From Sphingomonas sp. PAMC26645 (lineage in GTDB: Bacteria; Pseudomonadota; Alphaproteobacteria; Sphingomonadales; Sphingomonadaceae), in the NCBI RefSeq assembly GCF_004795835.1, contig NZ_CP039249.1:186001-250000 (forward strand): a stretch of DNA of 64,000 bases. Direction: 5' to 3'. The translations under genes and the position numbers were made by a program. Below, in pieces: positions 30,558 through 39,540 of the stretch. Numbering within the stretch: position 1 is the stretch's first letter; the number at the start of each line of letters is the position of its first letter. The notes under the pieces were generated by a model. The model was given only the letters and a program-made list of their open reading frames with translations, searched no databases and had not been told where the DNA came from.

Positions 30558-31804
30558 GCTGCGATCTTCCTGGTGTCGTCGCGGAACGTGAACTGGAACA
30601 GCAGCGCGATCACTGCCGCGGCGATCGCGGGATACCACCACATATGCTGCCAGTCGGCGATGGTCGGCGATGCGGGCAATTGCGCATACAACAGCGCACC
30701 GATCTGCGATCCGAGCAGCATCCCGACACCGTAGGTGAACAGCGTCAGCATGCCCTGCGCCTGCGCATTCACACCCTTCGGCGTGGCGATCGTGCCGGTG
30801 TAAATCGCGCCGGCGACAAAGAAGAAATCATAGCACACGCCGTGAAGGGCGACGCCGAGATACACCGCCCACAACGACGATCCGCCATCGCCGATCGCGA
30901 ACAAGGCGTAGCGCAACGCCCATGCCGCCATGCCGACCAGCAGCAGCGGCTTCACGCCGAACCGGCGGTACAGCCACGGCATCGAGAACATGAACACGAG
31001 TTCGGACATTTGCCCGATCGCGAGCGTGCCGCCGACGTTATTGATGCCGGTCGCGCCGACATAGGGCGACGCATAGGCGTAATACATCGCCAGCGGGATC
31101 GAGATCAGCGTCGCGCAGGTCATGAAGATCAGGAACGAGCGCTGGCGGAGCAACCCGAACGCCTCGACGCACAACACTTGGCGGAGCACGCTCTCGTCGC
31201 GGGGCGCATCCGCCGTCACGTTCGGCAGCGTGAAGCTGTAGAGGCCGAGCGCGATCGACACCACGCCTGCGACGCGGAAGATCTCGGGGCTCGCGGACAG
31301 CCCTGTCGAGCCGATGATCAGACCCGCCGTAATCCAGCCGAGCGTACCGAACGCACGGACGAACGGGAACTTGTCGGTCCGCTCGCCGAAGCTCTTCAGC
31401 GCGATCGTGTTCGCGAGACCGACCGTCGGCATGTAGAGGATCATGTAGCAGAGCAGCAGCCAGACGAAAGTGCCGCCGTTTTCCGGCGTGACCAGCGACG
31501 GCAGAACGAACAACAGCACGCCGCCTACTAGGTGCAGGATGACCATCAGCATCCGCGGGCTGACATACCGTGCGGCCGCCATGCCGAGCAGGAACGACCC
31601 GACGATCGACGCGATCGGCCCGACCGAGAACGCGTTGCCGATGAGGTTGCCGATCCCCACGGTCTGCATGACGAGGCCAAGCGTGACGGTCCAGGCGCCC
31701 CACACGAAGAACTGCATGAACATCATCGCGCTCAGGCGGCCTGTCAGCAGACCACCCGGCTGCGCGACGTCTGTTGAATATTGTGCAGTGTCCGCAACGG
31801 CCAT
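30554..31804 (-). CDS. MFS transporter, nucleoside:H+ symporter (NupG-like) family
   Basis: This 416-residue protein has twelve predicted hydrophobic segments and fits the Nuc_H_symport group (FVWGAWTVTLG at the first helix; GVCYDFFFVAGAIYT in the second half). In sphingomonads and Bacteroidetes such permeases often sit in sugar operons, so the substrate may be a glycoside or keto sugar rather than a nucleoside. It is the first gene of the nine-gene operon, beginning 126 bases from the divergent LacI gene. Confidence 0.87.
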   Translation of the reverse strand: MAVADTAQYSTDVAQPGGLLTGRLSAMMFMQFFVWGAWTVTLGLVMQTVGIGNLIGNAFSVGPIASIVGSFLLGMAAARYVSPRMLMVILHLVGGVLLFVLPSLVTPENGGTFVWLLLCYMILYMPTVGLANTIALKSFGERTDKFPFVRAFGTLGWITAGLIIGSTGLSASPEIFRVAGVVSIALGLYSFTLPNVTADAPRDESVLRQVLCVEAFGLLRQRSFLIFMTCATLISIPLAMYYAYASPYVGATGINNVGGTLAIGQMSELVFMFSMPWLYRRFGVKPLLLVGMAAWALRYALFAIGDGGSSLWAVYLGVALHGVCYDFFFVAGAIYTGTIATPKGVNAQAQGMLTLFTYGVGMLLGSQIGALLYAQLPASPTIADWQHMWWYPAIAAAVIALLFQFTFRDDTRKIAA

Positions 31805-31868
31805 TCGCCACCTCTCCGATCGCAGTTTTACTGCTTGTCGGACATGAAGCTACGGAGCCCCCAATCGA

Positions 31869-31884
31869 ATGTAAAGGATTACAT
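31869..31884. promoter_or_regulatory. LacI-type operator
   Basis: ATGTAAAGGATTACAT is an inverted repeat (ATGTAA, four bases, TTACAT) in the gap between the divergent LacI gene and the transporter operon. Its place suits repression of both directions by the LacI-family protein. Confidence 0.6.
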
Positions 31885-31929
31885 CGGATATAGATCGACA
31901 CTGTCCACGACCGGATACATGACGGCCTT

Positions 31930-32937
31930 ATGCCGACGATCATCGAAGTGGCCGCTCTCGCAGGCGTCTCGACCGCCACGGTTTCGCGCGTTCTCAGCCG
32001 CCCCGAACAGGTGTCCGAAGAAACGCGGCGACGTGTCCTGCAGGTCGTTCGCGAGTCCGGCTACACGCCCAACGTCGCCGCACGCAGCTTGCGGACGTTG
32101 CGTGCCGCCAAGATCCTGCTGACCGTCCCCGACATCTCCAACGCGTTCTTCGCGAGCGTCATCCGTGGCGCCGAAGAAGCTGCACGTGACGCCGGCTATT
32201 CGGTCGTGGTCGGCGACACGCGGCACGATCCGGAGGTCGAGGACCAATATGCGGACATGCTCTCGCGCCGCGAAGTCGACGGGCTGATCTTCCTCGGCCA
32301 CCGCCTGCCCGCCAGCCTCGCGCCATTGCTGTCGCGCAAAGGGACTGCGGCACCGATCGTCAACGGTTGCGAATACAGCGCCGACCTTGGTGTCCCCAGC
32401 GTCCACATCGACAACGCCGCCGCCAGCGCCGACGCGATCCAGCACCTGATCGACCTCGGCCACCGCAAGATCGGCATGATCACCGGCCCGCAGATCAGCC
32501 CGATCAGCCGCGATCGCCTCGCCGGCGCGATCGACGCCGCGACCCGCGCCGGCCTGCGCGACAGTCTCTCCATCCGGATCGGCGACTATTCCGCCGGCTC
32601 GGCCATCGGCCACACGCGCGACCTGATCGACAACGACGTCACCGCGATCTTCTGCTTCAGCGACGAGATGGCGATGGGCGCGCTCAGCGTGATCGGCGAC
32701 GCAGGGCTCAAATGCCCGAAGGACGTCTCGGTGATCGGCTTCGACGATCTTCCCCTCGCGCGCTATTTTCAGCCCCCGCTGACGACGATCGCCCAACCCA
32801 AAGGCATGATCGGCCGCCGCACCGTCGATCTGCTCGTCGACATCCTCCGTGGCGTCGAAAGCCCTTCGCAGCAGGTTACACTCCAACACGAACTCGTGAT
32901 ACGCAGCAGCACCGCCCCCCCTGCTGTGGACCTTTGA
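31930..32937 (+). CDS. LacI-family transcriptional repressor
   Basis: This 335-residue protein has the LacI HTH (TIIEVAALAGVSTATVSRVL) with hinge helix (PNVAARSLRT) and a periplasmic-binding-like sensor domain. It is transcribed away from the nine-gene sugar operon, which it most likely controls through the palindrome at 31,869-31,884. The inducer is probably a sugar made or imported by that operon. It is the last gene left of the tRNA-fragment boundary. Confidence 0.92.
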   Translation: MPTIIEVAALAGVSTATVSRVLSRPEQVSEETRRRVLQVVRESGYTPNVAARSLRTLRAAKILLTVPDISNAFFASVIRGAEEAARDAGYSVVVGDTRHDPEVEDQYADMLSRREVDGLIFLGHRLPASLAPLLSRKGTAAPIVNGCEYSADLGVPSVHIDNAAASADAIQHLIDLGHRKIGMITGPQISPISRDRLAGAIDAATRAGLRDSLSIRIGDYSAGSAIGHTRDLIDNDVTAIFCFSDEMAMGALSVIGDAGLKCPKDVSVIGFDDLPLARYFQPPLTTIAQPKGMIGRRTVDLLVDILRGVESPSQQVTLQHELVIRSSTAPPAVDL

Positions 32938-33241
32938 CCAGCATCGAACTCAGCGGTTGGCAGTTTTCGGCAGGAAGGCGTGGCACGACACATGTCCCTT
33001 GCGACGTATCGAGTTGACGCTGAACATCGTGCGCGATCATCGGCAAGATCGTCCACCCGCGGTGACAGCCCCTGTCTTCAGTGATCCGCCAACCCACGGA
33101 GGGGCCAAATTCCGGAGAGATCAACAGGCGACATTGAACGATACCGCAAGATCGGACCGCGCCACTACAATCCGGCCGCCATTGTCCGATCGGTAAATGG
33201 CGGTTCGGACTAGTTTCAAAGATATCAGCGATTTAATAGGA
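32938..33241. other. Intergenic stretch before the island boundary
   Basis: Nothing convincing is seen: no good frame, hairpin or repeat. It is the last chromosomal sequence before the left att copy. Confidence 0.4.
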
Positions 33242-33286
33242 TGGTGCCGCTTACAGGACTCGAACCTGTGACCCCCGCATTACGAA
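33242..33286 (-). repeat. Left att site: 3' half of a tRNA-Thr(CGU)
   Basis: On the minus strand this reads anticodon loop TTCGTAA (anticodon CGU), variable region, T arm GGTTCGAGTCC and acceptor AAGCGGC-A-CCA. The 5' half (D arm, acceptor GCCGCTT) is absent to its right. The identical 45 bases recur at 60382. A tRNA 3' half of this kind is the usual footprint of a tyrosine integrase. Confidence 0.85.
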
Positions 33287-33576
33287 GGCTAGTGACGCAC
33301 GGGGAATAACCAAACAATTATAGGTACTTATGGACCTATATCCTGTGCCCCGGCGGCGGCACCCAGCCGCTTCCCAGTTTGGACTGAGACCGCCGATCGG
33401 CCGCTTCCTAGCGAAAGCGCTTTGGCTTGGGAAAAGCCAAAAAATCGACCTGCGCTATACCCGGCTACCAGACGGTAATGCTGGCGGCGCAGCTACGTTG
33501 GCGATCTTCCCGGATGCGAACCGGTAAACGGCGTCGAAGCTCAACAAGCCCCACCAAAACGTCGAACACCTACACG
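33287..33576. other. Region just inside the left island end
   Basis: No gene of convincing coding character is seen. The two overlapping plus-strand frames here (33330-33527 and 33427-33648) lack ribosome sites and coding bias. Confidence 0.4.
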
Positions 33577-33816
33577 TCACCTGCCGATCCCCAGCACCCT
33601 CAGCCGTTCAATCAGCGCATCACACTCGGCTACACTGAGAGTGCTTGAGGCCTCCAAGGGCCCAGCGGTAGCGGATCGCCCCTTGGAGAACCCACGGAAC
33701 CACGCAGTCCGTAGGTTGCCCTCCTGGAAGCTGAAGGGGCATTGCCCTGCGTACGAGTCCGCCCGTCGTCCGTGATCCTCGCCGTCACTCTCCGCCATTA
33801 TCAACGTAATCGTCAT
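33577..33816 (-). CDS. RMF/CrpP-like small protein
   Basis: This 79-residue protein contains ADSYAGQCPFSFQEGNLRTAW then GFSKGR, similar in layout to ribosome modulation factor and CrpP proteins (CPF/Y..., R..W..G...). The ATG follows GGAGG at good spacing. RMF dimerises ribosomes in stationary phase; CrpP is linked to fluoroquinolone tolerance. The role here is unproven. Confidence 0.5.
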   Translation of the reverse strand: MTITLIMAESDGEDHGRRADSYAGQCPFSFQEGNLRTAWFRGFSKGRSATAGPLEASSTLSVAECDALIERLRVLGIGR

Positions 33817-33847
33817 GGTGCGGACCTCCTGCCTCCCAGCCTATGCC

Positions 33848-34093
33848 CTAACCGCGCGGGATGTTGTCAATCAATGCCGTCAAAGCGCCGTCTTGGAAGG
33901 TGTGCGGGCGGATAAGCCGATCGGGCAGCGACAGGCGCAGACCGCGACGATCAAGCTGCTTCATCGCCTGAACCTTCTTGGCGAGCGCCAGCAACGTACC
34001 TTCGAATAATATTTCGGATGACTGATCGTCCGATTGACCGGCGGCGGCCATACGCACCAGCGTAGCGTTCTCTTTCCAGGGAAAGTTCATCAT
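33848..34093 (-). CDS. Hypothetical protein
   Basis: This 81-residue protein begins at one of two tandem ATGs behind AAGGAC. It is mostly helical and contains no motif I recognise. It lies between the RMF-like gene and the Crp/Fnr regulator on the same strand. Confidence 0.55.
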   Translation of the reverse strand: MMNFPWKENATLVRMAAAGQSDDQSSEILFEGTLLALAKKVQAMKQLDRRGLRLSLPDRLIRPHTFQDGALTALIDNIPRG

Positions 34094-34169
34094 TTGAGTC
34101 CTTTAACCGGCAGCGCTGCATCGAGATGAAACCAAGAGCATCATCATTTGGATAGATCGCGGCGGGCGG

Positions 34170-34910
34170 TTATTTCAGGTGAAGGTAACGCGGATTGAAA
34201 CCGGCCTCTTGTTTCAGCGCTTCGATATCCTGGATGACGATCTTCCGGTTTGAAAACGTCATGAGCCCGCGCTCCCGAAGGCGTCGAACAACTCGGTTGA
34301 TGTGAACCGGGCTGAGACCAAGGGCATCGCCGAGATCCTCTTGCGTCAGGGGCATCTCGAAGGTGTTGTTGCCGCCCATGCCAACACTAAGTAACCTGGC
34401 GTGCAGCTCGCATACGAGGTGGGCGACGCGGTCGGAGGCGTCCCTGCGCCCCATGTTGACGAGCCAAGCCCTTAAGACCCCTTCATCGACGAGGCTTGCC
34501 CACCACAATGCCCGCGTGAGACCTGGGCGCTCCACGACTTCGGCCATCAAATCCTTCGATATGAACGCCACCCTCGCTTGGCCCAGCGCACCGATGCTAT
34601 GATCCATCTGGCCGAGCATGATGATGTGCGCATCACAAAAATCGCCTGGGACAAGGAACGCGGTGATCTGTCGCTGACCGTCATCGACAATTGAATAGCG
34701 GCACGCCCATCCGTCTATCACTAGATGGACAAACTCGGGATTGTCGCCGACCCGGATAATATCACGACGGCCATCGAACGTCCGGATGTCAGCCAGCATC
34801 CTGCTCAGCAAATCTCGGTCCTCAGGCGGAAGCGTCGCGTGCTGCTCGAGCTTCATGAGCAGCGGGTGCGCAGGGTTGGCGTCCAGGAGGGCACGTTGCA
34901 ACATCAGCAT
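34170..34910 (-). CDS. Crp/Fnr-family transcriptional regulator
   Basis: This ~246-residue protein has a cyclic-nucleotide-binding-like N-terminal domain and a C-terminal Crp HTH (LTQEDLGDALGLSPVHINRVV), followed by a wing. No FNR-type cysteine cluster is present, so it is not an oxygen sensor by iron-sulfur; a ligand cannot be named. Possible starts are GTG 34928, ATG 34910 and ATG 34904; the last overlaps the upstream stop in TGATG. Many such genes occur in sphingomonad islands. Confidence 0.85.
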   Translation of the reverse strand: MLMLQRALLDANPAHPLLMKLEQHATLPPEDRDLLSRMLADIRTFDGRRDIIRVGDNPEFVHLVIDGWACRYSIVDDGQRQITAFLVPGDFCDAHIIMLGQMDHSIGALGQARVAFISKDLMAEVVERPGLTRALWWASLVDEGVLRAWLVNMGRRDASDRVAHLVCELHARLLSVGMGGNNTFEMPLTQEDLGDALGLSPVHINRVVRRLRERGLMTFSNRKIVIQDIEALKQEAGFNPRYLHLK

Positions 34911-35080
34911 TTCAGGCCGTCTTCGCACCGAGCCTCACGCGCGGACCATGCGCGATCTGCGTAGCGGTCAGCCAATTCGGCATGTGCTACCCGAGCGGTA
35001 TCATCTGCAGCATTTTTCGCAGCGAGCCGTTCTTCAGCCTCGCGCACCAAGCTGTATTCTATGTCATATTTGGGGATCAT
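34904..35080 (-). CDS. Small hypothetical protein upstream of Crp/Fnr regulator
   Basis: A 58-residue, highly charged helical protein (IPKYDIEYSLVREAEERLA..). Its stop overlaps the next gene. Upstream ATGs at 35128 could lengthen it. It resembles the short helical proteins often found in sphingomonad accessory DNA but has no family name I can give. Confidence 0.5.
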   Translation of the reverse strand: MIPKYDIEYSLVREAEERLAAKNAADDTARVAHAELADRYADRAWSAREARCEDGLKC

Positions 35081-35170
35081 GGCAGGCACTCGGCTCTGCA
35101 AGCGAGAGTTATACCCCCCTGTCGTCATCGTGCTCGCGGCATAGTCGATGACAATATTATAAATTAACAC

Positions 35171-35505
35171 AGGTTAGATGAAAGTGCTACTCCGAATAAT
35201 GCAGCGCTTGAACTTGGATAATATCGTAAAGTCGCCATGCGAATAAATATCTAGGCAGCATCCCGATAGAATCTGTCGTAAGCAATTGTAGAGGTTGACA
35301 GATTTCAGGCATCAGGGTTTCCGGCTTGGCGCCAGGCTGCACCTCTAATTAACCTTATCCTCCGGTTTAACGCGTTTGTACCACGAACGCATGGGTCCCC
35401 GCTTCAGCGCTTATACAAAGGGCATTGACCTTAAACCCCAACCGAAAGGATGTATGCCTTTCGCGCGTATAAAGATTTATCCCCTGAGCTTCTGCCGCGC
35501 GTCGT
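35171..35505. other. AT-richer intergenic region
   Basis: No gene is seen. There is a 7-bp inverted repeat CGAAAGG..CCTTTCG (35443-35463) downstream of the globin gene; it lacks a T run and so is a weak terminator candidate. Confidence 0.35.
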
Positions 35506-35925
35506 CTAGTTTTCAGGATACGCTGCGGAGATCATAACGCCCGCAGTTTCGGCGTAGACCAACTCCCAAGCCTCACGGGCTTCACGGGTGAAATCCTCTC
35601 CCAAGAGCTCTGCAAATGTATCGATCAATACCGTTCCGACCGCAGCATATTGGTATGCCTTAACGCCGTACTTGACATGCTTCTTCGCCAGATCCGTCAA
35701 CGTCGGCCTTAGTCGCGTAAGATTCGCAACATTCTCAACCAGAACATCAATAGTTTTTGAGAAAACAAATATCTGATGCGTCATGTCGTCAGGAAAAAGT
35801 GCGCGTGCAAAGGGGTGGTTCAGCAGTAGTCGATAATAAAATATTTCGGAATAAGGATGCGGGGAACTCGATATCTGGGCGTAGCTGCGCGTTACAAGTC
35901 GCATCTGCTCCATCGTCAAAGGCAT
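35506..35925 (-). CDS. Single-domain globin
   Basis: This 139-residue protein has a globin fold pattern with the proximal His (H83) in KKHVKYGVKAYQY, as in bacterial haemoglobins related to flavohaemoglobin N-termini. There is no reductase domain. It could bind O2 or NO. Neighbours are a Crp/Fnr regulator and a diguanylate cyclase. The distal position is near FPDDMTHQ. Confidence 0.85.
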   Translation of the reverse strand: MPLTMEQMRLVTRSYAQISSSPHPYSEIFYYRLLLNHPFARALFPDDMTHQIFVFSKTIDVLVENVANLTRLRPTLTDLAKKHVKYGVKAYQYAAVGTVLIDTFAELLGEDFTREAREAWELVYAETAGVMISAAYPEN

Positions 35926-36003
35926 TTCCCCCTCCCCTTACAGATGGACCTTATGCATACACGACTATTTGTTACTGATGCGTTATCAGGTTAGCCTTTT
36001 GGT

Positions 36004-37803
36004 TCATGAAGCCAAGCGCAATCGGTTTCGGCCTGCACTTTTTGCTTCGTACAGCGCCACGTCGGCACGCTTGAGAATACTATGACTGGTATCCTCGCCG
36101 CCAGTTGAGGCAATGCCAAGGCTGACGGTAACCGTCGGTTGCCCCTCATGCTGAGAGGCTTCAACCTTGGCTCGGACGCGTTCGGCGATCTGCAACGCCG
36201 AGCTCGCGTCGGTTCCGGGTAGGATGATAACGAACTCCTCCCCCCCGTAGCGACCGATAAGGTCAGTGTTTCGCAGCCCTTCAGCGGCGGCCGACGCGAC
36301 CCGTTTGAGAACCTCGTCGCCGATATCATGTCCGTAGCGATCATTGACGAACTTAAAGTGATCAATGTCGAATAAGACGATCGAAGGCTGAGCCTCACCG
36401 GCGGCTGCGCCCCTCAATTTGTCATCGAGATATTCGACAATACGCCGCCGGTTCGCGAGACCGGTCAAGGCATCGGTTGAAGCGAGTAACATCGCAGCCT
36501 CAGCGCTCCGATCGGCTGCGTCGCGAGCATCGCTGAGGACCCGTCGCGCTTCGATTTGCTCTGTAACATCGCGGATCAAACCGAATAGTCCGATCGCATC
36601 CTCTCTCGACGAGTACACTCGCTCACCCTGCGTCTCGACATGCCGAATGGCGCCGTCGGAACGAACCAGCCGGGCTTCGAACGCGAACGGCCGACCATCC
36701 GTAAGGGCGCGTTTTACAGCCTCCGACACACGCCCCCGGTCAGCTGGGTGATACAGATCAATGGCCTGATCCAATGCTGGCGGTTGGCCCTCCGGCAGAC
36801 CATGAATGCGGAATACCTCAGGCGACCAGTAGATCGCCTGATCGGAGGGATTGATACGCCAATGCCCGATGTGCGCGACCGCCTCAGCCTGATCGAGCAG
36901 ACGGACACGTTCCGAAAGATTGATCCTTAAGCGATCGCGGGCGGCAAGAAGCGTTGCCATCGGGAGCGCGGAAACGAACAGCGACAAAAGGTAGAACTGA
37001 AAAAACAGAATACGCGATTCATGGGACGCACGGATCAGGAAGATAGGTCCCGAGCCCAACCAAAGCGCCAGCGATCCGAGCATCACAACGACGATAATGC
37101 TGATGACCCCGCCGAGCATGCCGCCGCGCAGGACTGCGATCACGATGACCATCATCGGCACGAACAGCATCGGATATTGGCTTTGATAGAACGTCGTACC
37201 GGTCGCGACGACCGTCAACACAACGATTCCTGCCAAGTTCAGAGTTTCACGGCCGGACACCGCCCGTTTCGCAGAGACAGCTATTTCGAATATCGCAAAC
37301 AATAGCGGCGTCACGAGCAACATGCCCAGCCATACCGTGCTAAGCCAAGCGAGCATGAATTCCCGGCCTGGCTGGGGAGAAATACAGGCCGCCAGCCCTG
37401 CACTTACCGATGCGGCGATCAACGTCGCGATAAAGAATGTGGACAAGCCTGATGGATCGATAAAAGATATCCGCCGCCCACCTCGCCGCCTCAGCATCAC
37501 CGTCGCAACCAATGCCTCGATCCCGTTGGCAGCGGTAAACCCCGCAGCGACGCGGAATCCGGATCCTTCAAGAAGGTTCGCCGCCAAACTTGCAACGATC
37601 GCAGCCATCGCGAACCGCCAGACGGCACGCCGGGGCACGATGAGCAGCGTTGCCAATAGAATGCCGCTAGGCGGCCAGATTGCGGCTATTCCATGAGCCC
37701 CCCGCGCTACGACCAGCGACAACACGGCCAATGCAAAATAAGCGATGCCTAGCAGCGCCGGACCGAGCGGCGAATAGCCCAACCGTGCAAACATTTGGCG
37801 CAT
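36004..37803 (-). CDS. MASE1-PAS-GGDEF diguanylate cyclase
   Basis: This ~600-residue protein has about eight transmembrane helices of MASE1 type (1-~300), a PAS domain (AHIGHWRINPSDQAIYWSPEVFRIHG region) and a GGDEF domain with RYGGEEFVIILPG and FDIDHFKFVNDRYGHDIGD. It should make cyclic di-GMP, the ligand of the PilZ proteins in this window. Start is ATG 37803 or GTG 37836; neither has a strong ribosome site. Confidence 0.9.
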   Translation of the reverse strand: MRQMFARLGYSPLGPALLGIAYFALAVLSLVVARGAHGIAAIWPPSGILLATLLIVPRRAVWRFAMAAIVASLAANLLEGSGFRVAAGFTAANGIEALVATVMLRRRGGRRISFIDPSGLSTFFIATLIAASVSAGLAACISPQPGREFMLAWLSTVWLGMLLVTPLLFAIFEIAVSAKRAVSGRETLNLAGIVVLTVVATGTTFYQSQYPMLFVPMMVIVIAVLRGGMLGGVISIIVVVMLGSLALWLGSGPIFLIRASHESRILFFQFYLLSLFVSALPMATLLAARDRLRINLSERVRLLDQAEAVAHIGHWRINPSDQAIYWSPEVFRIHGLPEGQPPALDQAIDLYHPADRGRVSEAVKRALTDGRPFAFEARLVRSDGAIRHVETQGERVYSSREDAIGLFGLIRDVTEQIEARRVLSDARDAADRSAEAAMLLASTDALTGLANRRRIVEYLDDKLRGAAAGEAQPSIVLFDIDHFKFVNDRYGHDIGDEVLKRVASAAAEGLRNTDLIGRYGGEEFVIILPGTDASSALQIAERVRAKVEASQHEGQPTVTVSLGIASTGGEDTSHSILKRADVALYEAKSAGRNRLRLAS

Positions 37804-37853
37804 GGTAATTACGTAGCCGAAAATCCTTAACGGCACTGCTTACCAATTTAAGT

Positions 37854-38063
37854 TTATGGTTGGATCGTGGTGAAAAGCGGCAAACGTAGCTGCCCCACCT
37901 CAATACCAATCGGCCTGTAGAGGGCGCTGTAGACGTGCCGGACAACCTCCCGTCGTGCGTCAGCTCTCAATCGCTCCTGCGGCACGGTAAGCCCCACAAG
38001 GGCCCAGCCCGGAGCCTGCTTGATCAGGTCTGCGATCCGTTCAGCGGTGATCAAGCTCGCCAT
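37854..38063 (-). CDS. Small protein B1 (island repeat family)
   Basis: This 69-residue protein (SLITAERIADLIKQAPGWAL..) is a member of a short sphingomonad family I recall as DUF6771 but have not checked. Related copies occur at 51165-51356 (intact) and 40672-40860 (decayed). Its start overlaps the A1 stop, so A and B form a unit. Function unknown. Confidence 0.65.
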   Translation of the reverse strand: MASLITAERIADLIKQAPGWALVGLTVPQERLRADARREVVRHVYSALYRPIGIEVGQLRLPLFTTIQP

Positions 38064-38525
38064 GAACCAAACGTCATAGCATGGGGTGAAAGGCCACGAC
38101 GTGCGAACTCCGCCTCGATTGGCGCCAACAGGCTTTCGGGGCCGTCCTCCATGCACTGGAAGTAGACCGTCTGCATCTCCGCAGGCCGTAGTTCGGGCAA
38201 GATTTCCGCGATCAGATGGTGCGTCTGAGACAGCGGTTCAGCGCCATGGCGCACCGCGTCGGGTGCATGTTCCATGAGAACAAGGTGGAACGCAGCGGCG
38301 GCCGTGTCAATGTTCGGCCTAGCCCTCCAGGCCGGACCTGCGCCATCAACTCTTGTGTGTGCGCCAAGGGTAAAGGGGAGGCCCGAAAACCTCCCCAGCC
38401 CATTACTGCCTTTCCGCACGATTATGATGCGGAACAGAGCCAATGCGGTTCACGCGGTAAACGCGCAAGACAGTCTTTTCGGACAACGCTGGGCGTGCGC
38501 CTGTCATCGGAGTTGGCCCTGACCA
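37880..38525. repeat. A/B unit, copy 1
   Basis: This 650-bp stretch is clearly homologous to 51190-51806 over most of its length, including the promoter side (ACAACGCTGG.CRTGCGCCTGTCAT). It holds genes A1 and B1. It is an old duplication within the island. Confidence 0.7.
38051..38443 (-). CDS. Protein A1 (island repeat family)
   Basis: This frame of up to 130 residues ends in SQTHHLIAEILPELRPAEM.. then MEDGPESLLAPIEAEF. The C-terminal ~75 residues match copy 2. The TTG at 38443 or the ATG at 38275 may start it; the N-terminal part is less certain. Its stop overlaps the B1 start. Function unknown. Confidence 0.5.
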   Translation of the reverse strand: MALFRIIIVRKGSNGLGRFSGLPFTLGAHTRVDGAGPAWRARPNIDTAAAAFHLVLMEHAPDAVRHGAEPLSQTHHLIAEILPELRPAEMQTVYFQCMEDGPESLLAPIEAEFARRGLSPHAMTFGSWRA

Positions 38526-38740
38526 CTATGCATTAAACAGGCAATGCGTCGTGAAGGTCCACCGTTGATTAGCAGATTGTAAATATATGGGTCAAAACAG
38601 AAGCTGCTGCTTCGGTGCAAATGCGCGACACAGGTCTTATTCGAAGCGTCCGAACCCATTCAGGATCAACCACGTTGATCTGTGACAATACCCCGGCACC
38701 ATGAACGGGCAGTTGCGTTAACAGTGGATAGGAGATCGCG

Positions 38741-39019
38741 GTGCCCCGTTTTTACTTCCATACCGAGACCGACATACGGACCACCGACGACGAGGGGATA
38801 GAGTTTCCCGGTTATGCGGAAGCCCGTCGAGAGGCGATCCGTACCTGCGGCCAGATGATGCAAGACGCCCCTGAAGTGTTCTGGGGTTCTCGCCCCTGGA
38901 ACGTGTCTGTAACCAACGCAGAGGGCCTGATCTTGTGGGAAATTTACGTCGATGGTCAGACGTCCGCCGCCGCTATGTCGCTTGACCGCGATCGTGACCG
39001 GCGAGACCCGGACGCGTGA
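38741..39019 (+). CDS. DUF6894-like small protein
   Basis: This 92-residue protein starts with GTG (PRFYFHTETDIRTTDDEG) and matches the short DUF6894 type: MPR(Y/F)(F/Y)F..., a T.D.EG step and EARREA. The ~297 bases before it (38444-38740) hold only the promoter side of the A/B repeat. Function unknown. Confidence 0.7.
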   Translation: MPRFYFHTETDIRTTDDEGIEFPGYAEARREAIRTCGQMMQDAPEVFWGSRPWNVSVTNAEGLILWEIYVDGQTSAAAMSLDRDRDRRDPDA

Positions 39020-39074
39020 TCAAGCCATAGGCTATCGCGTCAACTCTCGCACGCCGGGGGCGACCGCCCATCCG

Positions 39075-39365
39075 CTATCCCGCGCTACGTTCGCCGATGT
39101 GGTCTGCTCTAATCGCCGCGGTAATATCGGACGGTTTCACATCGGACAGTTGGGTGATTGCTCCGTTGATCCTGTATCGCCGTTCAACGGCACGCTGAAC
39201 GACGCGTTCCTGCTCTTGGTCGCCCAAGCCTTCGCAATTCCCGATAAGACGCTCATAAGCGGCCTTTGATAGCCTCCCCTGGATCACCGTATAACGCGGG
39301 AGGAAGACTCCCGGAACTCCACCGTCGCTGATCATAAAATCGAATTCGCGATCTGCGTTTATCAT
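39075..39365 (-). CDS. Hypothetical protein
   Basis: This 96-residue protein starts at an ATG behind GGAGAAACGA. It has a charged N-terminus and a mixed alpha-beta pattern; no motif is recognised. A GTG at 39377 could lengthen it by four residues. Confidence 0.55.
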   Translation of the reverse strand: MINADREFDFMISDGGVPGVFLPRYTVIQGRLSKAAYERLIGNCEGLGDQEQERVVQRAVERRYRINGAITQLSDVKPSDITAAIRADHIGERSAG

Positions 39366-39540
39366 TCGTTTCTCCACGAGTGACGTATCTAGCGCTTCAC
39401 GGCGATCTACGTTTGGGTCGCGCCCGCGGATGCAGTTGATGGGGACATCGGTTCATCCCTCATTCCTTCAGGATGTAGATACCCAACGTTCGATGTCACG
39501 GCGCCGCTGATTGATCGCGTTTGCACATGTCTGATTACGC

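Noticed and set aside
33242..33320. Complete tRNA gene
   Set aside because: Only the 3' half is present; no D arm or 5' acceptor strand follows.
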